A stretch of DNA of 64,000 nt from Acidobacteriota bacterium (GTDB lineage Bacteria; Acidobacteriota; Terriglobia; Terriglobales; Acidobacteriaceae). Position numbers and translations under genes: made by a program. Below are positions 49,223-56,680 of this stretch, one piece after another. The stretch is from NCBI GenBank assembly GCA_003225005.1, contig QIAN01000002.1, positions 1 through 64,000 of the forward strand. Direction: 5' to 3'. Every line of letters starts with the position of its first letter. Position 1 is the first letter of the stretch. Below the pieces are notes generated by a model, which was not told the DNA's origin, made no database searches, and saw only the letters and a program-made list of their open reading frames with translations.

Positions 49223-49297
49223 TGGAGCGGGAGACGGGGATCGAACCCGCAACCACCGGCTTGGGAAGCCGATGCTCTACCATTGAGCTACTCCCGC
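49223..49297 (-). tRNA. tRNA-Gly (anticodon CCC)
   Basis: A full cloverleaf folds on the minus strand: acceptor GCGGGAG/CTCCCGC, D-arm GCTC-AATGGTA-GAGC, anticodon arm TCGGC-TTCCCAA-GCCGG with CCC at positions 34-36, and T-arm GCGGG-TTCGATC-CCCGT. Discriminator T and an encoded CCA (49223-49225) follow. A 24-base copy of its 3' end lies at 45280-45303. Confidence 0.95.
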
Positions 49298-49535
49298 TCT
49301 GCTGGCAGAGTATATCGCAAAGTCCCCTAACACCTCCCCAATCTGTTCCGACAAAAGGGTGCGCGGTTGCCGAACAGGGATCGTAGATCCTGAGCCCTTT
49401 ATTGACAGTGAATCGGACTTTTCCCGTTCATCAAACAATGTCATACGCTCGCGAATTGCTCCTTGATAACAACCGCCCTGCATGGCACCCGGTGAAAAAC
49501 GTCCCCGAAACAAAGTACAAACTCGCGTCAATTGC

Positions 49536-49835
49536 TTACTGCGCGAATGCTTTAGCCGAGAGTTGCCGCTCTCGTTCCAATAGCAAACTACTCGCCCGCT
49601 GACGAGCTCTCGCGATCTGCTCCGGTTTCAAGACCGTTTCCAGGATTGCAGCGCGACGACGCACGGGGTCATTTTCGCCAAATACGTCGTTCAGATTACG
49701 AAGCAGCAAGGTCGATACGCTATAAGGCATGGCCTGTCTCCTTTCGCCGTCGTGTGCGGAGCAATTCACAAAGGGTCTTGCCAAGCCGAAGAGTCCGAGA
49801 AAAATCGCGGCGAGTACAACGGGTATCGTTTGCAT
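49536..49835 (-). pseudogene. Truncated SnoaL-like gene, chimeric frame
   Basis: From 49727 the frame reads MPYSVSTLLLRNLNDVFGE, then NDPVRRRAAI, the usual N-terminus of acidobacterial SnoaL/NTF2-like proteins, which continue for about 100 more residues with an acidic core. Here the frame instead runs into LKPEQIARARQRASSLLLER and stops, a segment resembling the helical end of an unrelated protein. Upstream a signal-like stretch (VVLAAIFLGLFGLA) is in frame. It looks like a deletion product. The rest of 49298-50122 holds no gene I can support. Confidence 0.45.
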
Positions 49836-50122
49836 TTTATCTCCGCTCCAAGCTGCCTACTGTAAAGCTACAGTCGCCGAGATCCACTCGATTTGCGGCA
49901 TTTCCTTAGGGAGTCTAATGCAGAATCAGGCAGTGCGTGCGTTGGCAGGGTTCATGAAAGATTCCGCTGGGCAGATGACGGACTACTCTTCCCTGGTCGG
50001 ATTGAGCAAGAGCTGCCGACCAACCGCTAACTAGATCCTTGATGATTGGCTTGTCGAAATGTCGGCCTCCTGCACGTCATGCGTTCAGGGATATGCAAAA
50101 CAGGGTTCGAAAGGAAAAAATC

Positions 50123-50491
50123 ATGCAATTCGCGTTGCTGATCTACGAATCGCGCGAAGCTTTCGCGTCACGCAAAGGCGAAGGGAGTAATTCCTATACC
50201 GGCGCCTGGCGCGCCTACCACAAGGCTCTGGTCGAGTCGGGCGTCTTTGTCGGGGGCGATCCGCTGGAACTGCCGGAAACGGGAACCACCATAAGAATTA
50301 AGGAAGGAAAGCGGGGCGTACAGGATGGTCCCTATGCTGACACCAAAGAGCAGCTGGGAGGATTCACCATCTTGGAGCTTCCGTCGGTGGATGCAGCCCT
50401 CGAGTGGGCAGCACGCTGTCCGGCCGCCTCGTACGGTGCGGTCGAGGTGCGTCCGCTCGCGCCTGAAACCAAGCGCAGGATCGTGGAATGA
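50123..50491 (+). CDS. YCII/DGPF-domain protein, ECF42 partner
   Basis: 122 residues from the ATG at 50123, with AAGGA eight bases upstream. The fold is the YCII-like ferredoxin barrel: MQFALLIYESREAF, VQDGPYADTKEQLGGF with the DGP(F/Y) motif, and a helix DAALEWAARCPAA ahead of VEVRPL. Such proteins are encoded beside ECF42-type sigma factors. The stop overlaps the sigma start by ATGA, so the two are made together. The biochemical role of DGPF proteins is not established. Confidence 0.9.
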   Translation: MQFALLIYESREAFASRKGEGSNSYTGAWRAYHKALVESGVFVGGDPLELPETGTTIRIKEGKRGVQDGPYADTKEQLGGFTILELPSVDAALEWAARCPAASYGAVEVRPLAPETKRRIVE

Positions 50492-51720
50492 GTGGAAGTA
50501 AGGATGAGAAGGCTCATCGGGCAGTCGAGCGAGTGGCACGCGAGTCATACGGTCGGCTGGTGGCCTATCTGTCCGTCCATACCCGGGACTTGGCAGGTGC
50601 CGAAGATGCGCTGAGTGAGGCATTGCTCAAGGCGCTGACTGCCTGGCCGCGAGAGGGCGTGCCTCAAAATCCTGAGGCTTGGTTGCTCACGACGGCGCGC
50701 CACTCGCTGATCGATTTGTTTCGTCATCAACGAGTAGTGTCCGACAAAGAACCTGACTTCTTGCTTTTAACCCGAGACTCAGTGGAGACCTCTTTGGAAA
50801 CGAACTATCCAGACGAACGCCTCAAATTACTTTTCGTCTGCGCACATCCTGCGATTGATCCCGCTATGCACACACCGCTGATGCTGCAAACCGTGCTCGG
50901 CCTCAATGCAGAGCGCATCGCCGGCAGTTTCCTCGTGTCACCGAAAACCATGGGACAGCGTTTGAGTCGCGCCAAGACGAAGATTCGGGATGGCGGTATC
51001 CGGTTCGAAGTGCCGGAACAGAACCAACTGCCACAGAGGCTGGATGCGGTCCTTGAAGCGATTTACGCCGCCTTTGGCATTGGGTGGGACGACATGGCGG
51101 GCGCCGAGCAGCCCGGCCGCGGTCTAGCAGAAGAAGCCATCTGGCTGGCGCGAGTGCTTCTTCAGCTCATGCCCGGCGAAGCAGAGGTTCGGGGCCTGCT
51201 GGCGCTCATGCTCCACTGTGAAGCGCGACGCGCCGCCCGGCGTGATCGTCATGGCCGTTACGTTCCCCTCTCCGAGCAGGACCCGAAACTGTGGTCACTA
51301 ACACTAGTAGAAGAGGCGGAGCGCCATCTCGCAGAGGCGGCCAAATATGGACGTCTAGGGCGCTTTCAACTGGAAGCTGCAATTCAGTCAGTACATGCCG
51401 AGCGGGCACGCAGTGGCAGGATTGAATGGACCGCGATCACGCGATTCTACGAACAGCTGAACCATATTTCGCCCACAATCGGCGGCCGGACTGGATACGC
51501 CGCCGCCATCGCGGAGGCGAGCGGAGCGGAACGTGGATTAGCAGTTCTGGATGCAATCGATCAGGACGCAGTCCCTGATTATCAGCCTTACTGGGCGGTT
51601 CGCGCGCACCTGCTACAACGCTTGGGAAGATCTCCTGAAGCATCAGATGCTTACGACCGGGCGATCGGACTGGCTGAAGATCCTGCAATAAGGGAGTTCC
51701 TGCTTCAAAGACGGGGCTGA
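50488..51720 (+). CDS. ECF42-type sigma factor with TPR-like extension
   Basis: 410 residues. The sigma2 region is AHRAVERVARESYGRLVAYL with AEDALSEALLKAL, and the sigma4 helix-turn-helix is ERIAGSFLVSPKTMGQRLSRA. About 220 further residues, rich in helix pairs (LEEAERHLAEAAKYGRLGRF, YAAAIAEASGAERGLAVLDAI), form the TPR-like C-terminal domain typical of ECF42, which replaces a separate anti-sigma factor. No anti-sigma gene is present nearby. It likely controls its own DGPF operon. Confidence 0.9.
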   Translation: MSGSKDEKAHRAVERVARESYGRLVAYLSVHTRDLAGAEDALSEALLKALTAWPREGVPQNPEAWLLTTARHSLIDLFRHQRVVSDKEPDFLLLTRDSVETSLETNYPDERLKLLFVCAHPAIDPAMHTPLMLQTVLGLNAERIAGSFLVSPKTMGQRLSRAKTKIRDGGIRFEVPEQNQLPQRLDAVLEAIYAAFGIGWDDMAGAEQPGRGLAEEAIWLARVLLQLMPGEAEVRGLLALMLHCEARRAARRDRHGRYVPLSEQDPKLWSLTLVEEAERHLAEAAKYGRLGRFQLEAAIQSVHAERARSGRIEWTAITRFYEQLNHISPTIGGRTGYAAAIAEASGAERGLAVLDAIDQDAVPDYQPYWAVRAHLLQRLGRSPEASDAYDRAIGLAEDPAIREFLLQRRG

Positions 51721-51775
51721 TTTTTTCTCTTGGTCCTGTAGAAATTCCTCCAACTCACCCGTCATCCATATAGAA

Positions 51776-51802
51776 GCGGCTTAACCATCAAAGCTAAGCC
51801 GC
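51776..51802. repeat. 8-bp hairpin in the leader of the CxxC gene
   Basis: GCGGCTTA and TAAGCCGC pair around an 11-nt loop, starting 55 bp past the sigma-factor stop and ending 15 bp before the next start. No T-run follows. It may slow transcription or shape the leader. Confidence 0.35.
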
Positions 51803-51816
51803 CTGAGAGGTGACCG

Positions 51817-51981
51817 ATGTGCCCATTCTGTGTTTCAACCCTGGGATTTGTCGTGGCCGGTTCAGTCTCCACGGGAGGACTGGCGGCGTTGGCCGTGAAG
51901 CTTTCCCGAAAGAAGAACAATATGAGCGAAGTCACTAGAGATCAAAATGAAAGGAGCGTTTCCGATGTCAACCCGCAATGA
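51817..51981 (+). CDS. Small CxxC membrane protein
   Basis: 54 residues, with GAGAGGTG just upstream of the ATG. It starts MCPFC, then one membrane helix (TLGFVVAGSVSTGGLAALAV) and a short basic/polar tail (KLSRKKNNMSEVTRDQ). Small proteins with this MCPxC-helix layout recur in soil bacteria and have no known function; the vicinal cysteines could bind metal or carry redox. Its last 17 bases overlap the start of the DUF899 gene in another frame, so the two are probably coupled. Confidence 0.65.
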   Translation: MCPFCVSTLGFVVAGSVSTGGLAALAVKLSRKKNNMSEVTRDQNERSVSDVNPQ

Positions 51982-52786
51982 GGTGGCAACCAGCAAAGAG
52001 AGAAACAAGGAGCACCCGAAAGGGCACCTCGCGATGAAGACACCCTCGATCGTGTCGCAGCAGGAGTGGGAGGCTGCGCAACGGCAGATGCTCGCGAAGG
52101 AGAAGGCCTTCACCCGCTCCCGTGATGCGCTGGCCGCCGAACGCCGGCGGATGCCGTGGATGGCGGTGGAGAAGAAGTACGAGTTCGACGGGCCCAACGG
52201 TAAGGTTACCCTACTCGATCTGTTCGAAGGGCGCCGCCAGTTGATCGTCTATCGCGCCTTCTTCGAGCCCGGGGTGTTCGGCTGGCCCGAGCACGCCTGC
52301 CGCGGCTGCTCCCTGGGCGCCGATCAGGTCTCCCACCTCGCGCATCTGAACGCTCGCGATACCACCCTCGCCTACGCCTCACGCGCGTCGCAGGCGGACA
52401 TCGCGCGCTTGAAGGAGCGGATGGGCTGGGAGATGCCCTGGTACACCATCACGGACAGTTTCGATAAGGACTTCGGCGTCGATGAATGGCACGGCCACAA
52501 TGTGTTCTTCCGCGACGGCGAGCGAGTGTTCCGCACATACTTCATTAATAACCGCGGCGACGAGGCGATGGGGACTATCTGGAGTTACCTCGACATCACG
52601 CCGCTCGGCCGTCAGGAGACGTGGGAGGACTCGCCAGAGGGTTATCCCCAGACCCCGCCGTACAAGTGGTGGAACTGGCACGACAACTACGACGCGGAGG
52701 CCTCGCCTGACCTGAAGTGGGTCGAGGTGTCTGAGGCTGGAGAAGCCGCCTTCCGAAAGCGCGACGCTGAGGCGAAAGCGAGCTGA
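51965..52786 (+). CDS. DUF899 thioredoxin-like protein
   Basis: 273 residues from the ATG at 51965, with AAGGAG nine bases upstream. DUF899 proteins adopt a thioredoxin-like fold. Seen are QEWEAAQRQMLAKEKAFTR, RRRMPWMAVEKKYEFDGPNG, LLDLFEGRRQLIVYRAFFEP and HACRGCSLGAD with a CxxC in the redox position. The C-terminal WWNWHDNYD is also typical. No catalytic function is proven. The overlap with the preceding CxxC membrane protein suggests a shared thiol-related task. Confidence 0.87.
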   Translation: MSTRNEVATSKERNKEHPKGHLAMKTPSIVSQQEWEAAQRQMLAKEKAFTRSRDALAAERRRMPWMAVEKKYEFDGPNGKVTLLDLFEGRRQLIVYRAFFEPGVFGWPEHACRGCSLGADQVSHLAHLNARDTTLAYASRASQADIARLKERMGWEMPWYTITDSFDKDFGVDEWHGHNVFFRDGERVFRTYFINNRGDEAMGTIWSYLDITPLGRQETWEDSPEGYPQTPPYKWWNWHDNYDAEASPDLKWVEVSEAGEAAFRKRDAEAKAS

Positions 52787-52844
52787 AGAATGGCGACCAC
52801 TTCGTCGCCGTTTGAGAACCGTTCAATATTTGGGCGGTGGAGTG

Positions 52845-53294
52845 TTACTCCTGGAGTCCGTCCCATGACCAGTGTGGGATGCTGAGGCCGTCGGGCACAT
52901 CATCAGCGGACTGGTGGTAGCGGGACATCGTTGTCGTGGTCGCCCAGGCGAAATAGTCGTGCAGCACTTGTCGCAAACTATCGTCGTTGGCTAGTCCGAC
53001 ATCGGCCAGAGCCCGGTCGAAGCAGGCAATTGCACGGCGATTCATTTCATCGTGCTCCCCGTTTCCGCTGTGCATCTTGACGACCGTGGTTTCGTCACCA
53101 TAGGAATCGGAATACGTAGTCGGGCCACCGAGTGCCTCGGCCCAATAAGCGGCGAGTCGCTCGACATGCTGGGGGTGGAAGCCATGGCTGAACGCATGGG
53201 CCACGACGTCGTCGGCCATCACCCGCTTATGCCAGGCGTAAGCAAGACGCCACAGTCCTTCGTTGCCACCCGCTGCCTCGAAGACAGTTTGCAT
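52845..53294 (-). CDS. Truncated-haemoglobin-like globin
   Basis: 149 residues. The pattern GGNEGLWRLAYAWHKRVMAD (A-B helices), AFSHGFHPQHVERLAAYWAE, then a Gly-Pro/Tyr turn and MHSGNGEHDEMNRRAIACFD with the proximal-region His matches group II-type truncated globins, which bind oxygen or nitric oxide. The C-terminal extension DGLSIPHWSWDG is also seen in this branch. It converges on DUF899 and lies just left of the metal island. Confidence 0.82.
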   Translation of the reverse strand: MQTVFEAAGGNEGLWRLAYAWHKRVMADDVVAHAFSHGFHPQHVERLAAYWAEALGGPTTYSDSYGDETTVVKMHSGNGEHDEMNRRAIACFDRALADVGLANDDSLRQVLHDYFAWATTTTMSRYHQSADDVPDGLSIPHWSWDGLQE

Positions 53295-53475
53295 GTACCC
53301 ATGATGACAATCCTTTCGCGCCTAAGCAAGACACTGACGCCGGCGGGTTCACGGGGCCGCGACATCCGATGGGGCACTAAGTGTGGCTCCTTTGTCACCC
53401 ACCGTTTAGAGATGGACGTTTCCGGATTCCGATCGGATCACGAGCTACTCGGAAGTCTGCCACTGCACTAGCCAG

Positions 53476-53598
53476 AAAAAATCACCTGTGATCGTCACCT
53501 GTGGTGTTTCCGTTTTACAGGGCTTATGACGTACTAAGGCAGTCCTCGGCGGCTTGTAAAGCGTTGTAAGTACTCAAAACCACGGTTCTGAAAAGGCT
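53476..53598. repeat. Direct repeat R1, left edge of the metal island
   Basis: Shares a 39-bp identical core (53531-53569) and flanking similarity with R3 at 62659-62779. It begins with two CACCTGTG units spaced 13 bp apart. The 53295-53804 gap holds R1, R2 and no gene that I can support. Confidence 0.75.
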
Positions 53599-53663
53599 TG
53601 GAGTCAGCCCTCAGGGGATGTAATTATTGCCAGCGATTTCAGCAACTTACAAAAAGCGCTCGA

Positions 53664-53760
53664 ATTTCTCACCTGTGATCTTCACCTGTGGTGTTGTCCA
53701 TTTCCACGGGACTAAGGCGGTCCCCGGCAGCTTAAACGTTTCGAGTTCTCAAAAGTGAAG
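53664..53760. repeat. Direct repeat R2, diverged copy
   Basis: Also begins with paired CACCTGTG units 13 bp apart and keeps ACTAAGGCGGTCC in place of the core's ACTAAGGCAGTCC, but has more changes than R1 and R3. It lies about 45 bp before the ATPase start, so it could double as promoter or operator sequence. Confidence 0.6.
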
Positions 53761-53804
53761 GCGGTTCAACTCCGCCCCTTGGCCACATATTCCTATAAAT
53801 TGAA

Positions 53805-55862
53805 ATGGTTCACATGAGGCATCAAGGTGCGCAAACGGCGGATCCACGTGTCGATCACAAGATATCCCAGCCTCACGCGAGTCGTGACCGCCATGCCGGC
53901 CACTCTGTGGCCATGTTTCGTGACAAATTTTGGTTGAGCTTCGCTCTTACAATTCCAGTCGTCTTCTGGTCGGTCGACGTCCAACATTGGCTAGGTTACA
54001 CAGCGCCGTCCTTTCCGGGCTCGAAATTTATCCCACCGGTTCTCGGAGCTGTTGTCTTCTTTTACGGCGGCCTCGTTTTCATCCGTGGGGCATGGAACGA
54101 GCTTGCCGACCACAAGCCCGGCATGATGACTCTCATCAGTCTGGCTATTACAGTCGCCTTTGGTACATCGCTCGCTGCGACATTCGGCGTCTTCGAGATC
54201 GATGTCTGGTGGGAACTCTCATCTCTCATTACGATTATGGTTTTGGGCCATTGGCTGGAAATGCGCGCAATTTCCCAGGCTCGTGGCGCACTGAACGCGT
54301 TAGCAGCGCTGCTCCCCGACACTGCCGAACGTGTAAGCGGTGCGGAAATTAAAACCGTTCCGCTCTCCGAGTTGCGCGTGGGCGACATAGTGCTTGTCCG
54401 GCCCGGAACCCGCGTCCCGGCAGATGGCGTGGTCGTCGAGGGCGCCGCCGATGTGGACGAGTCGATGATTACCGGCGAATCCCGGCCAGTCTCGAAGGGA
54501 CCGGGTGCGACCGTCATCGCCGGAACGGTCGTTAGTGGCGGAAGCCTTCGAGTGCGCATTACGGCACTTGGGGAGGAGACCGCGCTGTCCGCGATAATGC
54601 GGCTCGTTGCCGCAGCGCAGGCTTCTGGTTCTCGCACCCAAGCTCTCGCTGACCGTGCGGCCGCAATCCTTTTCTATGTTGCAGTCGCGTCTGGGGCGCT
54701 TACCTTCGCCTACTGGTGGTTCTCGGGAGACAACGAACACGCTCTGATCAGGTCGACAACCGTCCTTATTATTGCTTGCCCGCACGCGCTGGGACTTGCG
54801 ATTCCACTGGTAATTGCAATTTCGACATCGCTTGGGGCTCAGAATGGTCTCCTCGTCAAGGATAGACTCGCACTCGAACGTGCCCGCAATCTGGACACGG
54901 CGATCTTCGACAAGACCGGGACGCTTACACGCGGCTCCCCCGCACTATCGGGAGTCGTCGCTGTGCTCGGCAGCAACGAGAGCGATCTGCTTGCCTATGC
55001 GGCTGCCGTCGAAGCCAACTCCGAACACCCGCTTGCTAAAGCAGTTATGGCCGAGGCCAAGCACCGAAATCTGCCCATGTTGCAAGCCACCGGCTTTGAA
55101 GCATTGCCTGGTCGAGGGGCACAGGCAGTCGTGAATGGCAAAAGGGTTGCAATCGGCGGGCCTCGTTTGTTGAGTGAGGCCACGATAACAGTGCCGCCCG
55201 AAGTTAAAGAGTCGACCGGCGCGTCGGCATCCGAGGGAAAGACGGTTCTATATGTTGTCGTCGAAGGGAGACTGTTCGGCGCCTTAGCCGTCGAAGATGA
55301 GATTCGGCCCGAGTCCAATGAAGCCGTCGCAGAACTTCATCGGCTTGGCATTCGGGTCGCAATGATCACCGGGGACTCCAGGGCGGTTGCCGATTCGGTG
55401 GCCCGACGCATCGGCATAGATGAGGTCGCGGCCGAGGTTGTCCCTGCCGACAAGGCGTCGGCAGTAAAGCGCTTTCAGATGGGAGGCAAGAGGGTCGCAA
55501 TGGTTGGCGATGGCGTGAACGATGCACCGGCGCTGGCAACTGCGGACGTCGGAATCGCAATTGGCGCGGGCACGGATGTGGCGATTGAGTCAGCTGGAAT
55601 CGTGCTCGTACGTAGCGATCCGCGCGACGTTGTGGGAGCGATCAAGCTATCTCGGGCCACATATCGAAAGATGATTCAAAATCTCGTTTGGGCGACCGCC
55701 TATAACCTTATCGCCATACCTGTCGCAGGAGGGCTTCTCGTCCGCTGGGGACTCGATCTCCCCATGAGCGTTGGCGCGATCGCAATGAGCCTCTCCACCA
55801 TTATCGTGGCTGCGAATGCACAGTTATTGCGCCGAGTGAAGCTGCGGCCTGTGGCGTTATGA
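53805..55862 (+). CDS. copB: Heavy-metal P1B-type ATPase, CopB (CPH) class
   Basis: 685 residues. Exports copper or silver from the cytoplasm using ATP. The transmembrane metal site is Cys325-Pro-His327 in IIACPHALGLAIPL, the CPH form linked to CopB-type pumps. DKTGTLT carries the phosphorylated Asp369, GDGVNDAPALATADVG the hinge, and ITGESRPV the actuator loop. The N-terminus has no CxxC metal domain but is His-rich (several His in the first 35 residues), as usual for CopB. No clear ribosome binding site; TATAAAT sits just upstream, so a short leader is possible. Confidence 0.93.
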   Translation: MVHMRHQGAQTADPRVDHKISQPHASRDRHAGHSVAMFRDKFWLSFALTIPVVFWSVDVQHWLGYTAPSFPGSKFIPPVLGAVVFFYGGLVFIRGAWNELADHKPGMMTLISLAITVAFGTSLAATFGVFEIDVWWELSSLITIMVLGHWLEMRAISQARGALNALAALLPDTAERVSGAEIKTVPLSELRVGDIVLVRPGTRVPADGVVVEGAADVDESMITGESRPVSKGPGATVIAGTVVSGGSLRVRITALGEETALSAIMRLVAAAQASGSRTQALADRAAAILFYVAVASGALTFAYWWFSGDNEHALIRSTTVLIIACPHALGLAIPLVIAISTSLGAQNGLLVKDRLALERARNLDTAIFDKTGTLTRGSPALSGVVAVLGSNESDLLAYAAAVEANSEHPLAKAVMAEAKHRNLPMLQATGFEALPGRGAQAVVNGKRVAIGGPRLLSEATITVPPEVKESTGASASEGKTVLYVVVEGRLFGALAVEDEIRPESNEAVAELHRLGIRVAMITGDSRAVADSVARRIGIDEVAAEVVPADKASAVKRFQMGGKRVAMVGDGVNDAPALATADVGIAIGAGTDVAIESAGIVLVRSDPRDVVGAIKLSRATYRKMIQNLVWATAYNLIAIPVAGGLLVRWGLDLPMSVGAIAMSLSTIIVAANAQLLRRVKLRPVAL

Positions 55863-55963
55863 GAGAGTGTTTTCTGTGGACAAAGAAATTTGTCGGCGAT
55901 TCAACGGACTCCTGTGCCGTCGGGCCTCGTGATTGCGAGCATTGTGAGGATGAGTACGTACAC

Positions 55964-55981
55964 CTGTGACTTCCATCACAG
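55964..55981. promoter_or_regulatory. CRP/FNR-like operator upstream of the metal-protein operon
   Basis: CTGTGACTTCCATCACAG is a perfect dyad containing TGTGA-N6-TCACA, the consensus arrangement for CRP-family regulators. It lies 39 bp before the start at 56020. The left part also overlaps a CACCTGTG unit like those in the flanking repeats. The regulator is not in this window. Confidence 0.5.
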
Positions 55982-56019
55982 CGAGTCGGTGTGCTACTCG
56001 GTATGATCATTTCAGCAGC

Positions 56020-56223
56020 ATGACTCCATATTCCAAACTCGTAGCAGCGGGACTTGCGATTGCGCTACCTTTGTTACCAGCTGCGGCGCTTGCTTCCTGC
56101 TCGCAACATATGTCTGGAATGGGGAGAAGCAGCAGTGAATTAAGTGCAAGGGTCGCCTCCTGGCAGTTACGCGCTGGGAAGGCGACCTGCATTGAAAGCG
56201 ATCTTTTTGGCGTAGTGCGGTAA
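56020..56223 (+). CDS. Small secreted Met/Cys-containing protein
   Basis: 67 residues from the ATG at 56020 (an upstream in-frame ATG lacks signal features). Signal peptide KLVAAGLAIALPLLPAAALA, then SCSQHMSGMGRSSSE with Cys, His and two Met in a row that could bind Cu(I). The rest has no motif. It opens a plus-strand series toward the efflux genes. A periplasmic metal carrier is a reasonable guess. Confidence 0.5.
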   Translation: MTPYSKLVAAGLAIALPLLPAAALASCSQHMSGMGRSSSELSARVASWQLRAGKATCIESDLFGVVR

Positions 56224-56230
56224 AATCACA

Positions 56231-56596
56231 ATGTTGAGCAAAGCTTCAAAAATCATCGCTGCAACGCTGATGCTACTGCTTTGGGGGCAGCCACTTGTAG
56301 CCTGCGTGACGGCTGGACAAGAGATGACTGAGGACGAGCACAACTGCTGCTTGAAGATGGCGAGCATGTGTGAAACCTCCGCCATGCCAGCTTCGCACTC
56401 GTGCTGTAAGCATGCCTTGTCGCCGCAGGTGGTTGCTGTCTCTAAAGCGCGCAACGGTGATCTTGCCGCTCCTCCTGCTGTTTTACTTTTCGAACGGGGT
56501 GCGCCCCTTCCAACACCGCTGTTTCGAAGCAGCATGCGCACCTCGGAGTCCCCGCCCGAGAGTCCTCCAAAAATAAGCACTGTCCTAAGAATCTGA
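56231..56596 (+). CDS. Secreted Cys/Met/His-rich protein, probable copper binder
   Basis: 121 residues. Signal peptide KIIAATLMLLLWGQPLVA, then a cluster CCLKMASMCETSAM followed by HSCCKHA: five Cys, three Met and two His within about 30 residues. The second half is Pro/Ser-rich. It lies 7 bp after the previous small gene and 84 bp before the TolC-like gene. Composition and place fit periplasmic copper or silver binding ahead of export. No family name can be given. Confidence 0.65.
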   Translation: MLSKASKIIAATLMLLLWGQPLVACVTAGQEMTEDEHNCCLKMASMCETSAMPASHSCCKHALSPQVVAVSKARNGDLAAPPAVLLFERGAPLPTPLFRSSMRTSESPPESPPKISTVLRI

Positions 56597-56680
56597 TCCT
56601 CTCTTCGTCGCAATAGAACTGCGAGGGCATCGTGGTGTGTCTTCGCGTGACCTCATCCTCAGAAACGTGTGCGAGGAGAA

